A DNA stretch of 64,000 nt from Megaustenia siamemsis (lineage: Eukaryota; Mollusca; Gastropoda; Stylommatophora; Ariophantidae). Where the stretch lies: assembly GCA_032433765.1 (NCBI GenBank), contig JAVIAB010000160.1, forward strand, positions 20,282,115-20,346,114, written 5' to 3'. Positions within the stretch are counted from its first letter, which is position 1. Every line of letters begins with the position of its first letter. Positions 42,285 through 53,192 of the stretch are shown one piece after another. The notes under the pieces are model-generated. The model saw nothing but the letters and a program-made list of their open reading frames with translations, searched no databases and was not told the origin of the DNA. The position numbers and the translations under genes were made by a program.

Positions 42285-42610
42285 ATGACTAAAGGAATGC
42301 AACACTTTATCATCCGCCTTTAAAAGGACGTTAAGTGGGTTGTCTGCGTTGTGTTGTGGTTTGCAGTATAACTGTGATATTTGCATCTTTCAGCCCAACA
42401 CATCCGACTTCAGCACATTTTTAAGTACCAGGTTGTCTTCCCTCTTCGATACTTACTCACTTGACCAAACTAGGCAGGTTATTCTGTTACTCGAGGCACC
42501 ACGGAGATTTGGAGCAGAGTCTGGATGGTTGTGGTTCAGCGATGCAAGCCATCAGCTGTGGGTCACTGACAACCTCCCGTCCTGTTGTTGTCAGGCGCGC
42601 GCCTTTGCCT
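42285..42610 (-). mobile_element. F-type LINE 3' fragment
   Basis: Same block as 15960-16325 (CGTTAAGTGGGTTGTCTGC, GAAGGTTGTCTTCCCTC-like and AGCCATCAGCTGTGG landmarks). The plus-strand reading frames here are on its non-coding side. Confidence 0.7.
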
Positions 42611-42649
42611 CCTGATCTTCGAATCATCTTAGGAGAAGATGTATGTTTA

Positions 42650-42834
42650 CAACACTACATTACTTTTAGGGTAATGTGGTCGAAATTACGCCCGCGCCGC
42701 TTTATTTTCCAAGAAATAAATAATCCGGTACCCATTGAAGGCTGGGTGAACATGGAAGCCGTCGATCAGGATCGAACACGACCTCTTGTCTTTAGTAGTC
42801 CAGTTCACTAACCACTGAGCTATTGCGGACCCCC
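42650..42834 (-). mobile_element. S1 SINE
   Basis: Minus-strand head with box A TAGCTCAGTGGTTAG (42806-42820) and box B-like GTTCGATCC, then the first two thirds of the S1 body. It abuts the F fragment, and together with 42118-42205 may be one S1 split by F. Confidence 0.8.
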
Positions 42835-42854
42835 TCTCCTCCACATATATATGT

Positions 42855-43085
42855 ATATCATCATCATCAAGGGCCGGGCCTGCTGGCGTAGGTGATCATG
42901 TCACTCCATAACTTTCAATCTCGACAGTTCTTTATCATTTCTGTTGTTGACCTTCTGCCAAGCCATTCTCTTAAGCTGTCTGTTATTTTTTCTCTTTGCT
43001 TCCCTCTATCTTTCGTCCCTCAATTTTTCCAGTTGTCACAATATATTCCAGCTGTTCTCTTCACATTACATGGCCAAAAATGATG

Positions 43086-43090
<5 letters not shown>
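42855..43090 (-). mobile_element. LINE-A 3' fragment
   Basis: About 235 bases of the LINE-A end, tail at 42855-42870, cut at a TA repeat (43088-43133). Frame broken. Confidence 0.8.

Positions 43091-43133
<43 letters not shown>
43088..43133. repeat. TA microsatellite
   Basis: About 22 TA dinucleotides at the truncated end of the LINE-A fragment. From 43136 to 43795 nothing is recognised. Confidence 0.95.
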
Positions 43134-43137
<4 letters not shown>

Positions 43138-43799
43138 GTATGCTACTAAAACTATATTCCCCCTTCCAGCAACTAATTTTTACAGAAACTATATGTAATT
43201 GTAGCTTGTGCCTGGAATGTCACTACAGGCATGCACCAGACAACATGGAATAACTCTTGAGACTATAACAAGGGTAGACAACAAACATTTCGTTCACCGC
43301 TGAGGGTCTGTGACAAGTGATGACAAGTGTAACGTGTGTTCAGACTCTTGACACATGCAACAGTTGATCTCTAATAAAGGCAAGACTAATAAGGCCTCTA
43401 TTCAGTTTTGAAGTGGTTTCAAAGATTGCTTTGTGCGCGTTTTGAATGGGAAGAATCCCCTAATTCCGCTTTCTATCAGTAACATCGTTATGTTGCGACT
43501 TGTGGCGTTGATGCTCACTTTCTCTGACAACTGTTCGACTTTTCACGTTGTTGCTAATTTGAAAGTTTGATCTCCCCGTAACTTTTCTTGTACAGTTCCA
43601 GGCATTTCCCATCGGTATTTATATTTTCTTGTTCTCTATCTGTCATGAAGTTTACCTTTCTTCTAGGTATACAATAAATTTATTTATTTCCTTTTGTTTG
43701 TGGTGGTTTTTTTTGTAACCTTTTTTAAAAATAGAATACAACACCGCTGATAAAAATATGAAAACTGATTCATTATGAGACACCTTTGTCATCTGAATG

Positions 43800-43861
43800 A
43801 CACTACCTGAGAGATAACATCAGAAATGGGCAGAAAAAAGCTAGAAATAACTCCCGCTATA

Positions 43862-43943
<82 letters not shown>

Positions 43944-45020
43944 CACTTTACAGCGAAAATATGATATCAATAGTAGACAAAAAAGGAATTGAAGTCAACG
44001 GTAACAACATAAATAATTTGCGATATGCGGATGACACAGTCAGTCTTAATAGCAGAGACAGAGAATGAACTACAAGAAATGATGGACATAATAGTAAAAG
44101 AAAGCAACAAGAACGATCTCAGTCTAAACAGTAAGAAAACAGAAGTAATAGTGATATCAAAGAAGCAACCATCAAAATGAAACATACAAATAACTAGGCC
44201 AAATCTGAAATAGGTGCAATGATTAAAATACTTGGGCACAATAATAACATCAGATGGAAGATGCACCACAGAAATAAAAAGCAGAATAACTCAGGTCAAA
44301 ATTGCATTTCAGAAAATGAAAAATATCTTATGCAACAAATTTATGTCAATAGAAGTGAGAAAGAGAGTTCATCAGTGCAATATATAACCAATTCTGACTA
44401 TGGAAGTGAATTATGGACAGTAGATAAACAAATGAAAAAACGATTAGAGGCCACAGAGATGGGATTTCTCAGAAGAATATTGGAAGTTCCCTGGACAGCT
44501 AAAACGGCCAATGAGGACATTCTCAAAGAGGCCAACACAAAAAGGGGGCTCCTAAAAAACATCAGAACGAAACAATCAACATTTTTTGTGCACATCATGA
44601 GAAAAGGAAAGTTGGAATACTTAGTTACAACTGGCAAAATAAAACAAAAGAGAGATCGCGGACGACAAAGAGAGCAAAATACTGGTTAGCTTAGTGTCAT
44701 GGCATGGAAAACAGTCAACAACAGAACTGATACGATGCACTGTAGATAGAAGATTGTGGAATGACATGATCGCCTACGCCAACCGGTATAGCACATAATG
44801 ATAGAATATTTAAAGAAACAGATAAAATGGTGTGGCACATGACAAGGCAGAGCGATCAAAACACAACACGAGCTCTCAATAAACATTGCGAGAACACCAG
44901 ACTCAAGGGTCGACCACGAAAAAGATGGACTGACGGAATATTAGAAGCACTAGGAAAGATAACAGCAGCAGAGGTGAACAAAAGAGCAAAAGACGGCAAT
45001 TTTTATCTCTCCTCGACACT
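43800..45020 (+). mobile_element. LINE-C 3' end split by a LINE-B insertion
   Basis: LINE-C reads GEITSEMGRKKLEITPAIEYI-like sequence to 43867 and resumes at 44801 with IFKETDKMVWHMTRQSDQNT, then KGRPRKRWTDGILEALGKIT and ends near 45015. The element is older than the LINE-B copy within it. Confidence 0.85.
43868..44800 (+). mobile_element. LINE-B with TA-repeat 5' junction, inserted in LINE-C
   Basis: After a TA run (43868-43940) the plus strand encodes the end of the palm, NNINNLRYADDTVS (YADD near 44020-44040), then the KYLG region in a shifted frame, YGSELWTVDKQMKKRLEATE, MGFLRRILEVPWTAK and VTTGKIKQKRDRGRQR, ending GGTATAGCACATAATG at 44800. The 9-bp sequence ATAGAATAT occurs at 43859-43867 and 44801-44809, a perfect target duplication. 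It is the longest 3' half of LINE-B in the window apart from 63147-64000. Confidence 0.9.
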
Positions 45021-45344
45021 ACAGAATGTTACAATCAGTTACACACTGCTTTTGGATAGTTCAGTATTTGTTCTTTTAACTGCGTGAGATTGTGTCGGTA
45101 TATCTAAACACCTCTTGTGAGTGAAGCTTTGAAATGGTTTTCTGACACATGTGGAGGTTTATGAAGCTGTCGTTGCACTTCTAACAATGTTACTTGTCAT
45201 AATAGGCACGACTCACAAGAAATCTCAGAAGTAATATAATACACCTGACATTGCATATAAATGCCAACAGATAACATGATTTACATTAATTATTGTTCAG
45301 TGAATTGGCTTAGACATCGAAACTATGTATACCCTGTGTTGCGT

Positions 45345-46040
45345 TTATTTTTTCTTTCCTTCCTCATTTGCCTTTCAGCGTCGAGGAGAAATACAATGTG
45401 TGGTCTTTTGCTCTTCTACTGTTGCTTCCTAGTGTTTCTAATATTCCATCAATTTATCTTTTGCTCTTCTACTGTTGCTTCCTAGTGTTTCTAATATTCC
45501 ATCAATTTATCTTTTGCTCTTCTGCTGCTATGTTTCTAATATTCCATCAATTTATCTTTTGCTCTTCTACTGTTGCTTCCTAGGGTTTCTAATATTCCAT
45601 CAATTTATCTTTTGCTCTTCTGCTGCTATGTTTCTAATATTCCATCAATTTATCTTTTGCTCTTCTGCTGCTATGTTTCTAATATTCCATCAATTCCTCT
45701 TCTGCTGTTGTTTCCTTGTGTTTCTAATATTCCATCAATTCCTCTTCTGCTGTTGTTTCCTTGTGTTTCTAATATTCCATAAATTCATCTTTTGCTCTTC
45801 TGCTGTTGTTTCCTAGTGTTTCTAATATTCCATAAATTCATCTTTTGCTCTTCTGCTGTTGTTTCCTAGTGTTTCTAATATTCCATCAAGTCATCTTTTG
45901 CTCTTGTGCTGTTGTTTCCTAGTGTTTCAAATATTCCATCAATCCATCTTTTCCTCTTCTGCTGTTGTTTCCTTGTGTTTCTAATATTCCATCAATCCAT
46001 CATTTGCTCTTCTGTTGGCCTCTGCTGCTATGTTTTCTAA
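45345..46040 (-). repeat. LINE-C 3' end with an expanded 44-53-bp tandem repeat
   Basis: The terminal LINE-C sequence (minus strand) is recognised at 45345-45415. From 45411 the segment containing CTCTTCTACTGTTGC, then TTTCTAATATTCCATCA, is repeated about 12 times with period 53, 45 or 44, until 46040. In single-copy LINE-C elements this segment occurs once. The reading frames on the plus strand here are antisense artefacts. Confidence 0.9.
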
Positions 46041-46654
46041 TATCTTACTTTTAGTGAAGCTAAATGTATGCTGACAGGGTCAGTAGCATAATGTCAAAGC
46101 ACTGATTGGTGATTAAATGAGTGAGGGTTCAAATGTAGCTTGGTGCTCACTAGGTGACCCAGCTGAGGTACCTGGCAAACCAAGTTGAGAATAAGTAAGG
46201 ACGGTGATGGATATCACTAGCCACATCATGTCTAAATCATGTGACCTAGTACAGTGAAATATTATTTCATATAAATACATCACGGGACACCACTTTTAAA
46301 TATGTTACTTTTTTTTGTTAACAATGGTTGATAAAAGTGATATGAAGATGAGTCCACATTTGTCTGTAGGTATTTATTTGAAAATGGCTCTATTAAGATA
46401 AGGTTAAATCCTGTCCATTTTCTGATATTGTCTTCCCACAGTATCATTTGTCTTATTTTGCTATGTATAATGGTTAGCCTGGCCGATAGTTCTGGTAACA
46501 TATGAGAACTATTTTAATTTCGTTCTTTACAATTTAAAATGATATATCAAATGTATCACTGGAGGAGGAGATAGGTAGAGTCATGTGTGAAACTCTCATG
46601 ATGACATAACACCCCTGCCATGGGAAAAGAATGTAAGATATTACGCATCAATAT
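46041..46654. other. Intergenic stretch with a possible LINE remnant
   Basis: The minus-strand frame at 46501-46280 contains ILWEDNIRKWTGFNL, which resembles the RWEDNIREWTG segment of several LINE carboxy ends (compare 58287-58502 and 47440). Nothing else is recognised. Confidence 0.45.
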
Positions 46655-46815
46655 TTCTATTCATTCATTTCCTCTTGGGCTGGCACATAGGGTGGAAGTC
46701 ATAGTTCTTCACAATTGATGATCTGCTGGTAGTTCCTGGTTGCTTCTTAGTCTCATGGTTGAGTCTTCCCTTTTAATTGTTCTGCATAGTGATTCTCTTG
46801 GTCTACCTTGATATA
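46655..46815 (-). mobile_element. I-type LINE 3' end
   Basis: Shares with 55040-55235 and, at its very end, 60700-60770 the element end that reads CCCTATGTGCCATCTTTGGC-like on the sense strand. The sense (minus) strand matches 55080-55215 with changes. Frame broken. Confidence 0.6.
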
Positions 46816-46869
46816 TTTCTATACACTTGTGGGTAACACTGTTCATCTGAAATGAAAAGTGCAGGTTGT

Positions 46870-47215
46870 GGAAATTTTTTATTTTTTTTCGTTCGCTTGC
46901 TATTACCCCTGGCGAAAACCATAAAGTCTAGGAACGGAATCTTTATCCATTTTTTTTTACCTGGCAGCCGTGTGCACAGGGGTCCCTTGCCGCATAGACA
47001 GATAACTCTGACTTCGGAGGTATTCATATTCTTTCCATCAATTAGTAATTTGATGTTTCAAGCCGGGACTCGATGCTGAGACCAGGGGTGGTTGCCGCAG
47101 ATAGAACTCATAAATAAAAATTACAAATGGTGCTGCCAGGACTTTAACTTACAACCTGTCTGTCTCGAGACCAGCATCTTGCCTCGAGACCAACCAGTCC
47201 TCCAGGCTCTGGAAA
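46870..47215 (-). mobile_element. S2 SINE
   Basis: Reverse-complement copy of 8890-9228, including the head with TTGGTCTCGAGGCAAGA (47186-47202). The tRNA-like box B is mutated here. Confidence 0.78.
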
Positions 47216-47299
47216 TGAGATAGTACAGAAAGATCTTGAGCATACTTTTATAGAGCATATACCAAAGAGGAAGTGCACAACAATATCCAATGATTGACA

Positions 47300-47815
47300 A
47301 GATCAATTAAAAACCAGTAAGAGAGCAAAAACTAAAATGGTGCAGACAAGCTACAAGATCAGGCTTTGCTAAGACCATTATACAGAGCAGAATACCTAAC
47401 AAAAGAAAACAAGGCTGACAAAGGGAGCGGTGGGAAGACAACTTCAGAGAATGGACAGGGGGTAAAGACGCCATCCAGCAACAGAACTGAAAGCTGTCAG
47501 AAAATCATAGCTGATGGGTTGCGCCAGGATAGGTGGAACCAGAACTATTCTGATACTACGCCACCTCTTTGCAGTGCCCCTAGAAACAGACTAATATAGT
47601 CTGGTCAAGTGAGTAGGTATTAAGAGGGAAGTCAACCCTGTAATAACTCTTCAGCTGTGCTGAAGTTGGATGTCTTGGGCTGAGAGGCACAAAAGTCACA
47701 GACTGCAAAACACAACACATCCATGCCCACTTAGCATCCTCTTAAGGGCAGGTGACAAAAAGTTCTATTCATTTAGTCATTGGGTGAATGCAAGCAAACA
47801 AAATAATGGACTGTT
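47300..47815 (+). mobile_element. F-type LINE 3' end, sense orientation
   Basis: The plus strand reads, with frame changes, KRKQGRQRERWEDNFREWTGG, then IADGLRQDRWNQN, then stops and the F 3' region through ATGCCCACTTAGCATCC. This is the copy that shows the F 3' region follows a LINE protein end. Confidence 0.75.
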
Positions 47816-48119
47816 ATAACTGTCGTGGCATCTCAGATATCCTCTTTTATTCATGAAGGTTAGAAGAATTGTGAAGATATCATCAAGAGTGCACAACTGC
47901 CAAAGTTACAAGACAAGAATTAAAATAAAACCATGTTCAACATTAAATTTATTAAAATTCTTTGGCACACTGATTGGAAATCACCAGGCTAGGAAAATCC
48001 CTGGATTCAACCATAGTAATGTATGTCTGCCACATGATCTTGATTCTTCTCGCACCACTAGATGTTGCATAGGGTTTGTATTGTATCTCTATTCTTGGTG
48101 AGATGTTCGATCTTATCTA

Positions 48120-48455
48120 ATGAGTTGTTGTTGTTGTTACGTTTGCCAGCTTTCAACTCTGATGAAGTCCCTAGAGACTAGGAACTGAATTTTGCGTGTT
48201 AATCCATTTTTCCCTGGCAGCCGTGTGCACAGGGATCCCTTGCCGCACAGGCAGTTAACTCAGACTTCGGAGGTACTCATGTTTTTTCCATCGATGAGTA
48301 ACTGACGTTTCAAGCCGGGCTTCGCTGCTAAGGCCAGGGATGGTTGTCGCAGAGACAAATCATAAATAAAAATCCCAACCGGTGGAGTCGAGATTTTAAC
48401 CCACAACCTCTCTGTCCCAAGGCTGGCATCTTGCCTCGAGACCAACTAGTCCCCC
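48120..48455 (-). mobile_element. S2 SINE, adjoining a G repeat
   Basis: Minus-strand copy of 8890-9228; TTG/CAA tail at 48123-48137 and head near 48440-48455. The G repeat continues directly at 48480, in the same order as at 8350-9228. Confidence 0.8.
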
Positions 48456-48479
48456 ATGTACTTGGAATATGAGGAAACT

Positions 48480-49620
48480 GCAACAAGGAACACTTTTTAT
48501 GCATAGCCTGCAATGGTTCCTGCCGCCTATCCACCATATACCAGAATTTCACATCCTTATACCAGAATTTCACATCCTCCTGAAAGTGATGATTGTCATA
48601 TTTCTTTAAAAATGTATAGCACTTGATGATGTTAGGCCATCATTGTTGACTCCAATTTCGAACATATAAACACACAGTTAGTCGTCAGATTATCCCCGTC
48701 GCACATCAAACAACAGACCATAAGATTATCGTATGGCCGGTCTAGGGATTTACGATGAGCCATTACGATGACGTAGCACACAACAATGGCGCAAGCACAG
48801 TAATGACGCGCCCTTTAGATTTTTTATTACACTAGTGAATGTAGAATCTGGGTAGCACGTTAACACAAGACAATAACTAAGAGACAGAGATAGATATAAG
48901 GTGTAACAAAGCATGCCAAGTTATAGGCCAAGTATCAACACTATTGAAAAACAAAGCAATAACTACGGAAGCAAAAAGGGCAATATACAAATAAATTTTT
49001 CTACCAACTCTGTGCTATCAGTGCCAGAATTGGACGCTGGACTCTAGAACAATAAGAAAGATAATGACCACCGAAATGAAATGTGTCAGAAGAATGACAG
49101 GAAACAGCTTAAGGGACAGAGTAAGAAACACTGACCTGAGGAAGAAACTCGAAATTGAACCAGCCATCGAATACATAAAGAAACAACAGATAAATTGGTT
49201 CGGCCACATAACAAGACAAAAAGAACTAACAATGACTCAAAGAGCCTTAAATAAAGGCTACGAAAATGCCAGATTAAGAGGAAGACTGAGAAAGAGATGG
49301 ATAAAGGGAATACTAGAGTCACTAGGAAGGATAACATCAGAAGAGGCCAACAGAAGAGCAAAGAATCGCAGATTGTTTCTCCCCTCGACGCCAACGGCAG
49401 CAGAGGAAGGATAGAAGAAGAAGAAGAAGTGAAGAAGTTCGTAGCCTACGACGAACAGAACACATTGCAAATTCCCTAAAGAGATAAAAGTGCAGCTGAC
49501 GAAGCAGTTCACATTAATGAGAACATATAACTTGCGTCAAGCAAATCCATCAATGGTCATGAACAGCACCAATGTGATGTAAAGCGCAGAACAAGCCTAG
49601 ACAATAGAAGGGTGCATTCA
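48480..49620 (-). repeat. G repeat split by a LINE-C copy
   Basis: Minus-strand G sequence at 48480-48850 and 49436-49620 with LINE-C between. Removing the insertion restores the order seen at 8350-8889. Exact target duplication is not clear. Confidence 0.8.
48855..49435 (+). mobile_element. LINE-C 3' end inserted in a G repeat
   Basis: The plus strand encodes the best-preserved LINE-C carboxy terminus: MTTEMKCVRRMTGNSLRDRV, then LRKKLEIEPAIEYIKKQQIN, a NWFGHITRQKEL segment, a RLRGRLRKRWIKGILESLG segment and EEANRRAKNRRLFLP (49064-49414, open for 116 codons), followed by the AAGAAGAAGAAG tail at 49411-49428. It is the 3' part only. Confidence 0.88.
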
Positions 49621-50361
49621 CAACACTTGATTTTTCGAAAATGAAATATTGCTGGTGTACGACATTGTTTTATCGGCGCAGATGTAATAAGTAGATCATC
49701 ATCTTGACTTTAACGCATAGGAGTGCAATTTAGAACCAAAAATAATCAGACATTGAATGCACTTTCTGCAGTGATGGAGAGAACGTGGACTAGATCCGCC
49801 ATCTTAGAAACGGAAGTCTAATGAGTCTATGCCTGTCAACTTTGCATCACTTGTAAGTGTTCTATTTAGTGTCTCTTTAGGTGTTCCTCTTTTTCTGTAT
49901 CCTGATGTTTCCCACAGAAAAGTCTATTGTGGAGTTCTTTTGTTGTTTCTACTCAACACATGCCCAACATATGTCTATCTTCTCTTCCTAATTGTAGATG
50001 AAATCCTTGGTTGCATGAACATTTCTCTTATCTCTATATTAGTCTTGATTTCATTCTATTGTATACAGCGTATTCTTTAGACATTTGTTTCTTAGGATTT
50101 TGTTGTTTTTCCAGCATTAACACACATAAGTAAAGGTTGATAATATGTTTAAGTTGAATATTCTAAGTTTAGTTTTTTTGCTTAGTATTTTTGATTTCCA
50201 TATTTTGTCCAGGTTTTTAAAAAATTCTGCTGCTTTTGCTATCCTGCTTCTGATCTCTTTCATTGTTTCACATTCCTAATCTATATGACTACCAAGATAT
50301 ATATCTTGGTATATATATGTATATGTTATATATGTCTACTCTTTCCAATGATTTGCCTTTA
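49621..50361. other. Intergenic stretch without recognisable features
   Basis: AT-rich. A reading frame at 49829-50080 (83 codons) is hydrophobic and not recognised. Confidence 0.45.
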
Positions 50362-50602
50362 TACAGGGTGAACCAAAAGTTGGTGGACAGTAAATAATAC
50401 AATTTATTTTGAGATTACATATTATATTGACTAATACAATTAAATTTTGATAAAAAAAATTTTACATTACAATTAGATTTTATTTTATACAATAAAAAAG
50501 ATTAAATTTAAACAAATATAGTTATACAATTTATTATAATATAACACAAACACTATAAAATAAACCTTATTTACTGTCACCTACTTTTGGTTCACCCTGT
50601 GT
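50362..50602. mobile_element. Mariner-like MITE with long terminal inverted repeats
   Basis: The left end ACAGGGTGAACCAAAAGT, then TGGTGGACAGTAAATAA (50363-50397) is matched at the right by its reverse complement with about three differences (50568-50601). The interior is AT-rich with no transposase frame. The left end is preceded by TA, and the right by a mutated TG, which fits a Tc1/mariner insertion at TA. The ACAGGGTG-type end is common in mariner-like elements. Confidence 0.85.
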
Positions 50603-53011
50603 TATTGTATTTGTCAATCTCCTATCAATATTATTCAGTCACACTGTAAAGCACATAATGTCACTGATGTCAGAAGTGCTTTTAACCCCCACTACATCAA
50701 AAGCTGACAGATTTGAAAATGATAATTGGAGACTCATTACAAAAATGCAATGCGCTGTATTTTTAGTACCATATTTGTAAATTTCTACGTATATTCATGA
50801 CATTAAAACTGGCTGAACCATAAGTAGGCACTTTGTTGTTGGCTCAACTGTTGAACTTGAAGGCACAATAATGGTAACCACACACATACATTCTTAACAA
50901 CATTACAGATACATTTTCATTATCTTGTTTGTTGTAAGGATCATCATCACTGCACACCAGACAAATCCACAGGTGCTCTGATATCCCCCTTGAGAATTAC
51001 AAGAAAATCAGAGGAGAATGCCACCATGCATCAACTCCATAACACTGTCTGGATAGGTTTATGCCGACAATTTTGCCCAGGCATTGACCATAATTAGGCC
51101 TGCTCTTTTTTGTTTTAACTGCAAAGGGATTTTTTTTTTGTTCCCAGCTTTCACCTCGGATGAAGTTCCTAGAAACTGAATTTTGCGCATATTTTAACTG
51201 TAAAATTTTAACACCCTGTTTTGTCCACTGTGATTTGAAAAAAAAAAGTTTAAAATAACAGATATTCGAATATCAGCATTCATTTATTTCTCTATCAGAT
51301 GAACGAGGCAGGATCTACCAAGAGTGAAATAAAGTACATTTCTTGTACCCAGTCACCTTAATTCACAAGCTCTCATATTTATCATAACAATTATGCAATC
51401 ATTCACTATAAATTTGTCCTTCTCACCATGAACATTTCACTAAAGGTAAGCACATATAGACAAAATATTAAATACTATGTGGGACTGCGTGTATAGCTAC
51501 AGAGATCATATAAAATAAACATAAAATTGTATGAAGCAGCTAAATTAATAGAAAGACAAGACAAACTATAATGTTATGGTATATGCCATATGATCACATC
51601 TTGTCTTGGTGAAACCAAAGAATATGTTACCTATGAACCAAAATTTGTGGTAGCAAAGTGAGATGGCTAATGAACTCATTTGCTGACAGGAGGGAGCAGG
51701 TCAGATGCTCAAATCTAATCTGTGGTAATTTTTTCCCTTTCTTTTTCAACCTGTAGCTGACAAAAGTTCAAAGTTCATCCAGACCTAGAAGATGGAGACC
51801 ATTAATCAGACATTTTCTCTGTGACAAACAAAAATATACAGCCTAGACTAGCATTGACAATATATTATTTTATATTTGAATGATGTGAAGAGTACTCCTG
51901 TGGTATGTTTAAAAAAAAACATTTGGATATAATATGGCAGACCTAGATTGTGGTTAAGACATCAAAGAGACCTTAAATATGACAGAAGAATGGGAGATCT
52001 GGTTACAGACCAAGATTATTTCAGATGGGCTGTGTGAGTGCAAAGCACATGTGACTGATGGTAATGGATATAATATACCTGAATATGAATAAACAATTTA
52101 GTTTAAAATCTATATTTACAATTTATGACTATTTAACCTAACAATACATCAACATATATAATACACACACACACACACATATATATATATGCAATATACA
52201 TTTTTAAAAATAAAATTAAACAATCTGAATGTTTGCTTAATGTTATACTGTATTCATATGACAAATACTTTTGTGTCTGTGAAAGACTAATATGTTCTAG
52301 CCATAATTACATCAGCCATTAATTTTTATTAAAACATAACAGACTGTCAAGTGATGTAAGTGCTAAAAATTGAAAAGAAAAAAAAAAACTCCACAGGCGT
52401 GAGTATTAAAAAAACAAAATAGCAAACAATAGTGCTCTTCTCACTTTATTTGTTAAAATATTTCAAGAACATACATTTTTTAAAAGGATGTTTGCAGGGC
52501 TTCTTTGAGTGAATTCTCTATCAGTGAAAGAAAGTGGGAGGATCACGCTGCATATCGTAGCACAATGGGAACAAAAATAAAAAGTGGCACAGCAACATTC
52601 AAGGCAAACGTTGACATCAAATTTAAAAGCAAAAGGCACAGAGGAAAGGAGATGAGGCCAGGCACCACAAATACATCTTGTTCATCTGTCTATTCAATAT
52701 TGGCAGATTAAACCATGAGAGAAGCTGCTAAGCAAAACAGCATCCAGAATAAGACACTAATATTTTACCAAACTACTGACTTATTATGATTGCTTGCTAC
52801 CAACCACCTGTGAAGACACCAAAGGCCATATAAAAAAATATTTCTTGACAATACAACATTATTTATCTGAAATAAGTAGCCAGTGCAACAATGAAGAGAA
52901 GTACATTCAAAAATATTACACTCCATGAGTTATTTTTCTCAAGTTCTGGTCTTACTGGTCTAGTGACCTGAATTTTGTCAAATTATAAAAAAAAATAAAA
53001 AAGATGCATCA
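50603..53011. other. Intergenic stretch downstream of TRMT13
   Basis: AT-rich with a short TG/CA and TA repeat near 52162-52190 and an S2 fragment at 51140-51200. The frame at 52505-52711 (68 codons) is unrecognised. The TRMT13 3' untranslated region and polyadenylation signal should lie here on the minus strand, but I could not pick one with confidence. Confidence 0.45.
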
Positions 53012-53192
53012 TCACAAGTGTGCAATCAGGACTATGTTCTCTGGAGTCAAGTCTTCACTAATGTATTTACGTAAAAAGCAGTTCATGCCCTTTGATCTGA
53101 GATAATGAAGACGACCAGTATCTATCAGTCTTTTACATTTGCTTCCAATAGCTTCTCTTTCCACCACACTGAGCTGCTCTCTAAGGTGTTTG
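53012..53192 (-). CDS. TRMT13: TRMT13 last exon
   Basis: Starts after TTTTCTCTACAG and encodes SKHLREQLSVVEREAIG, then SKCKRLIDTGRLHYLRSKG and TPENIVLIAHL, stop TGA at 53014-53012. The acceptor is strong. It corresponds to the family's carboxy-terminal EEK/CKxLIDxGRxxYLxxxG segment. Confidence 0.92.

Noticed and set aside
48833..49445. Target-site duplication around the LINE-C inside the G repeat
   Set aside because: The candidate flanks (GAATGTAG against GAAGTTCGTAG) do not match well enough to claim one.
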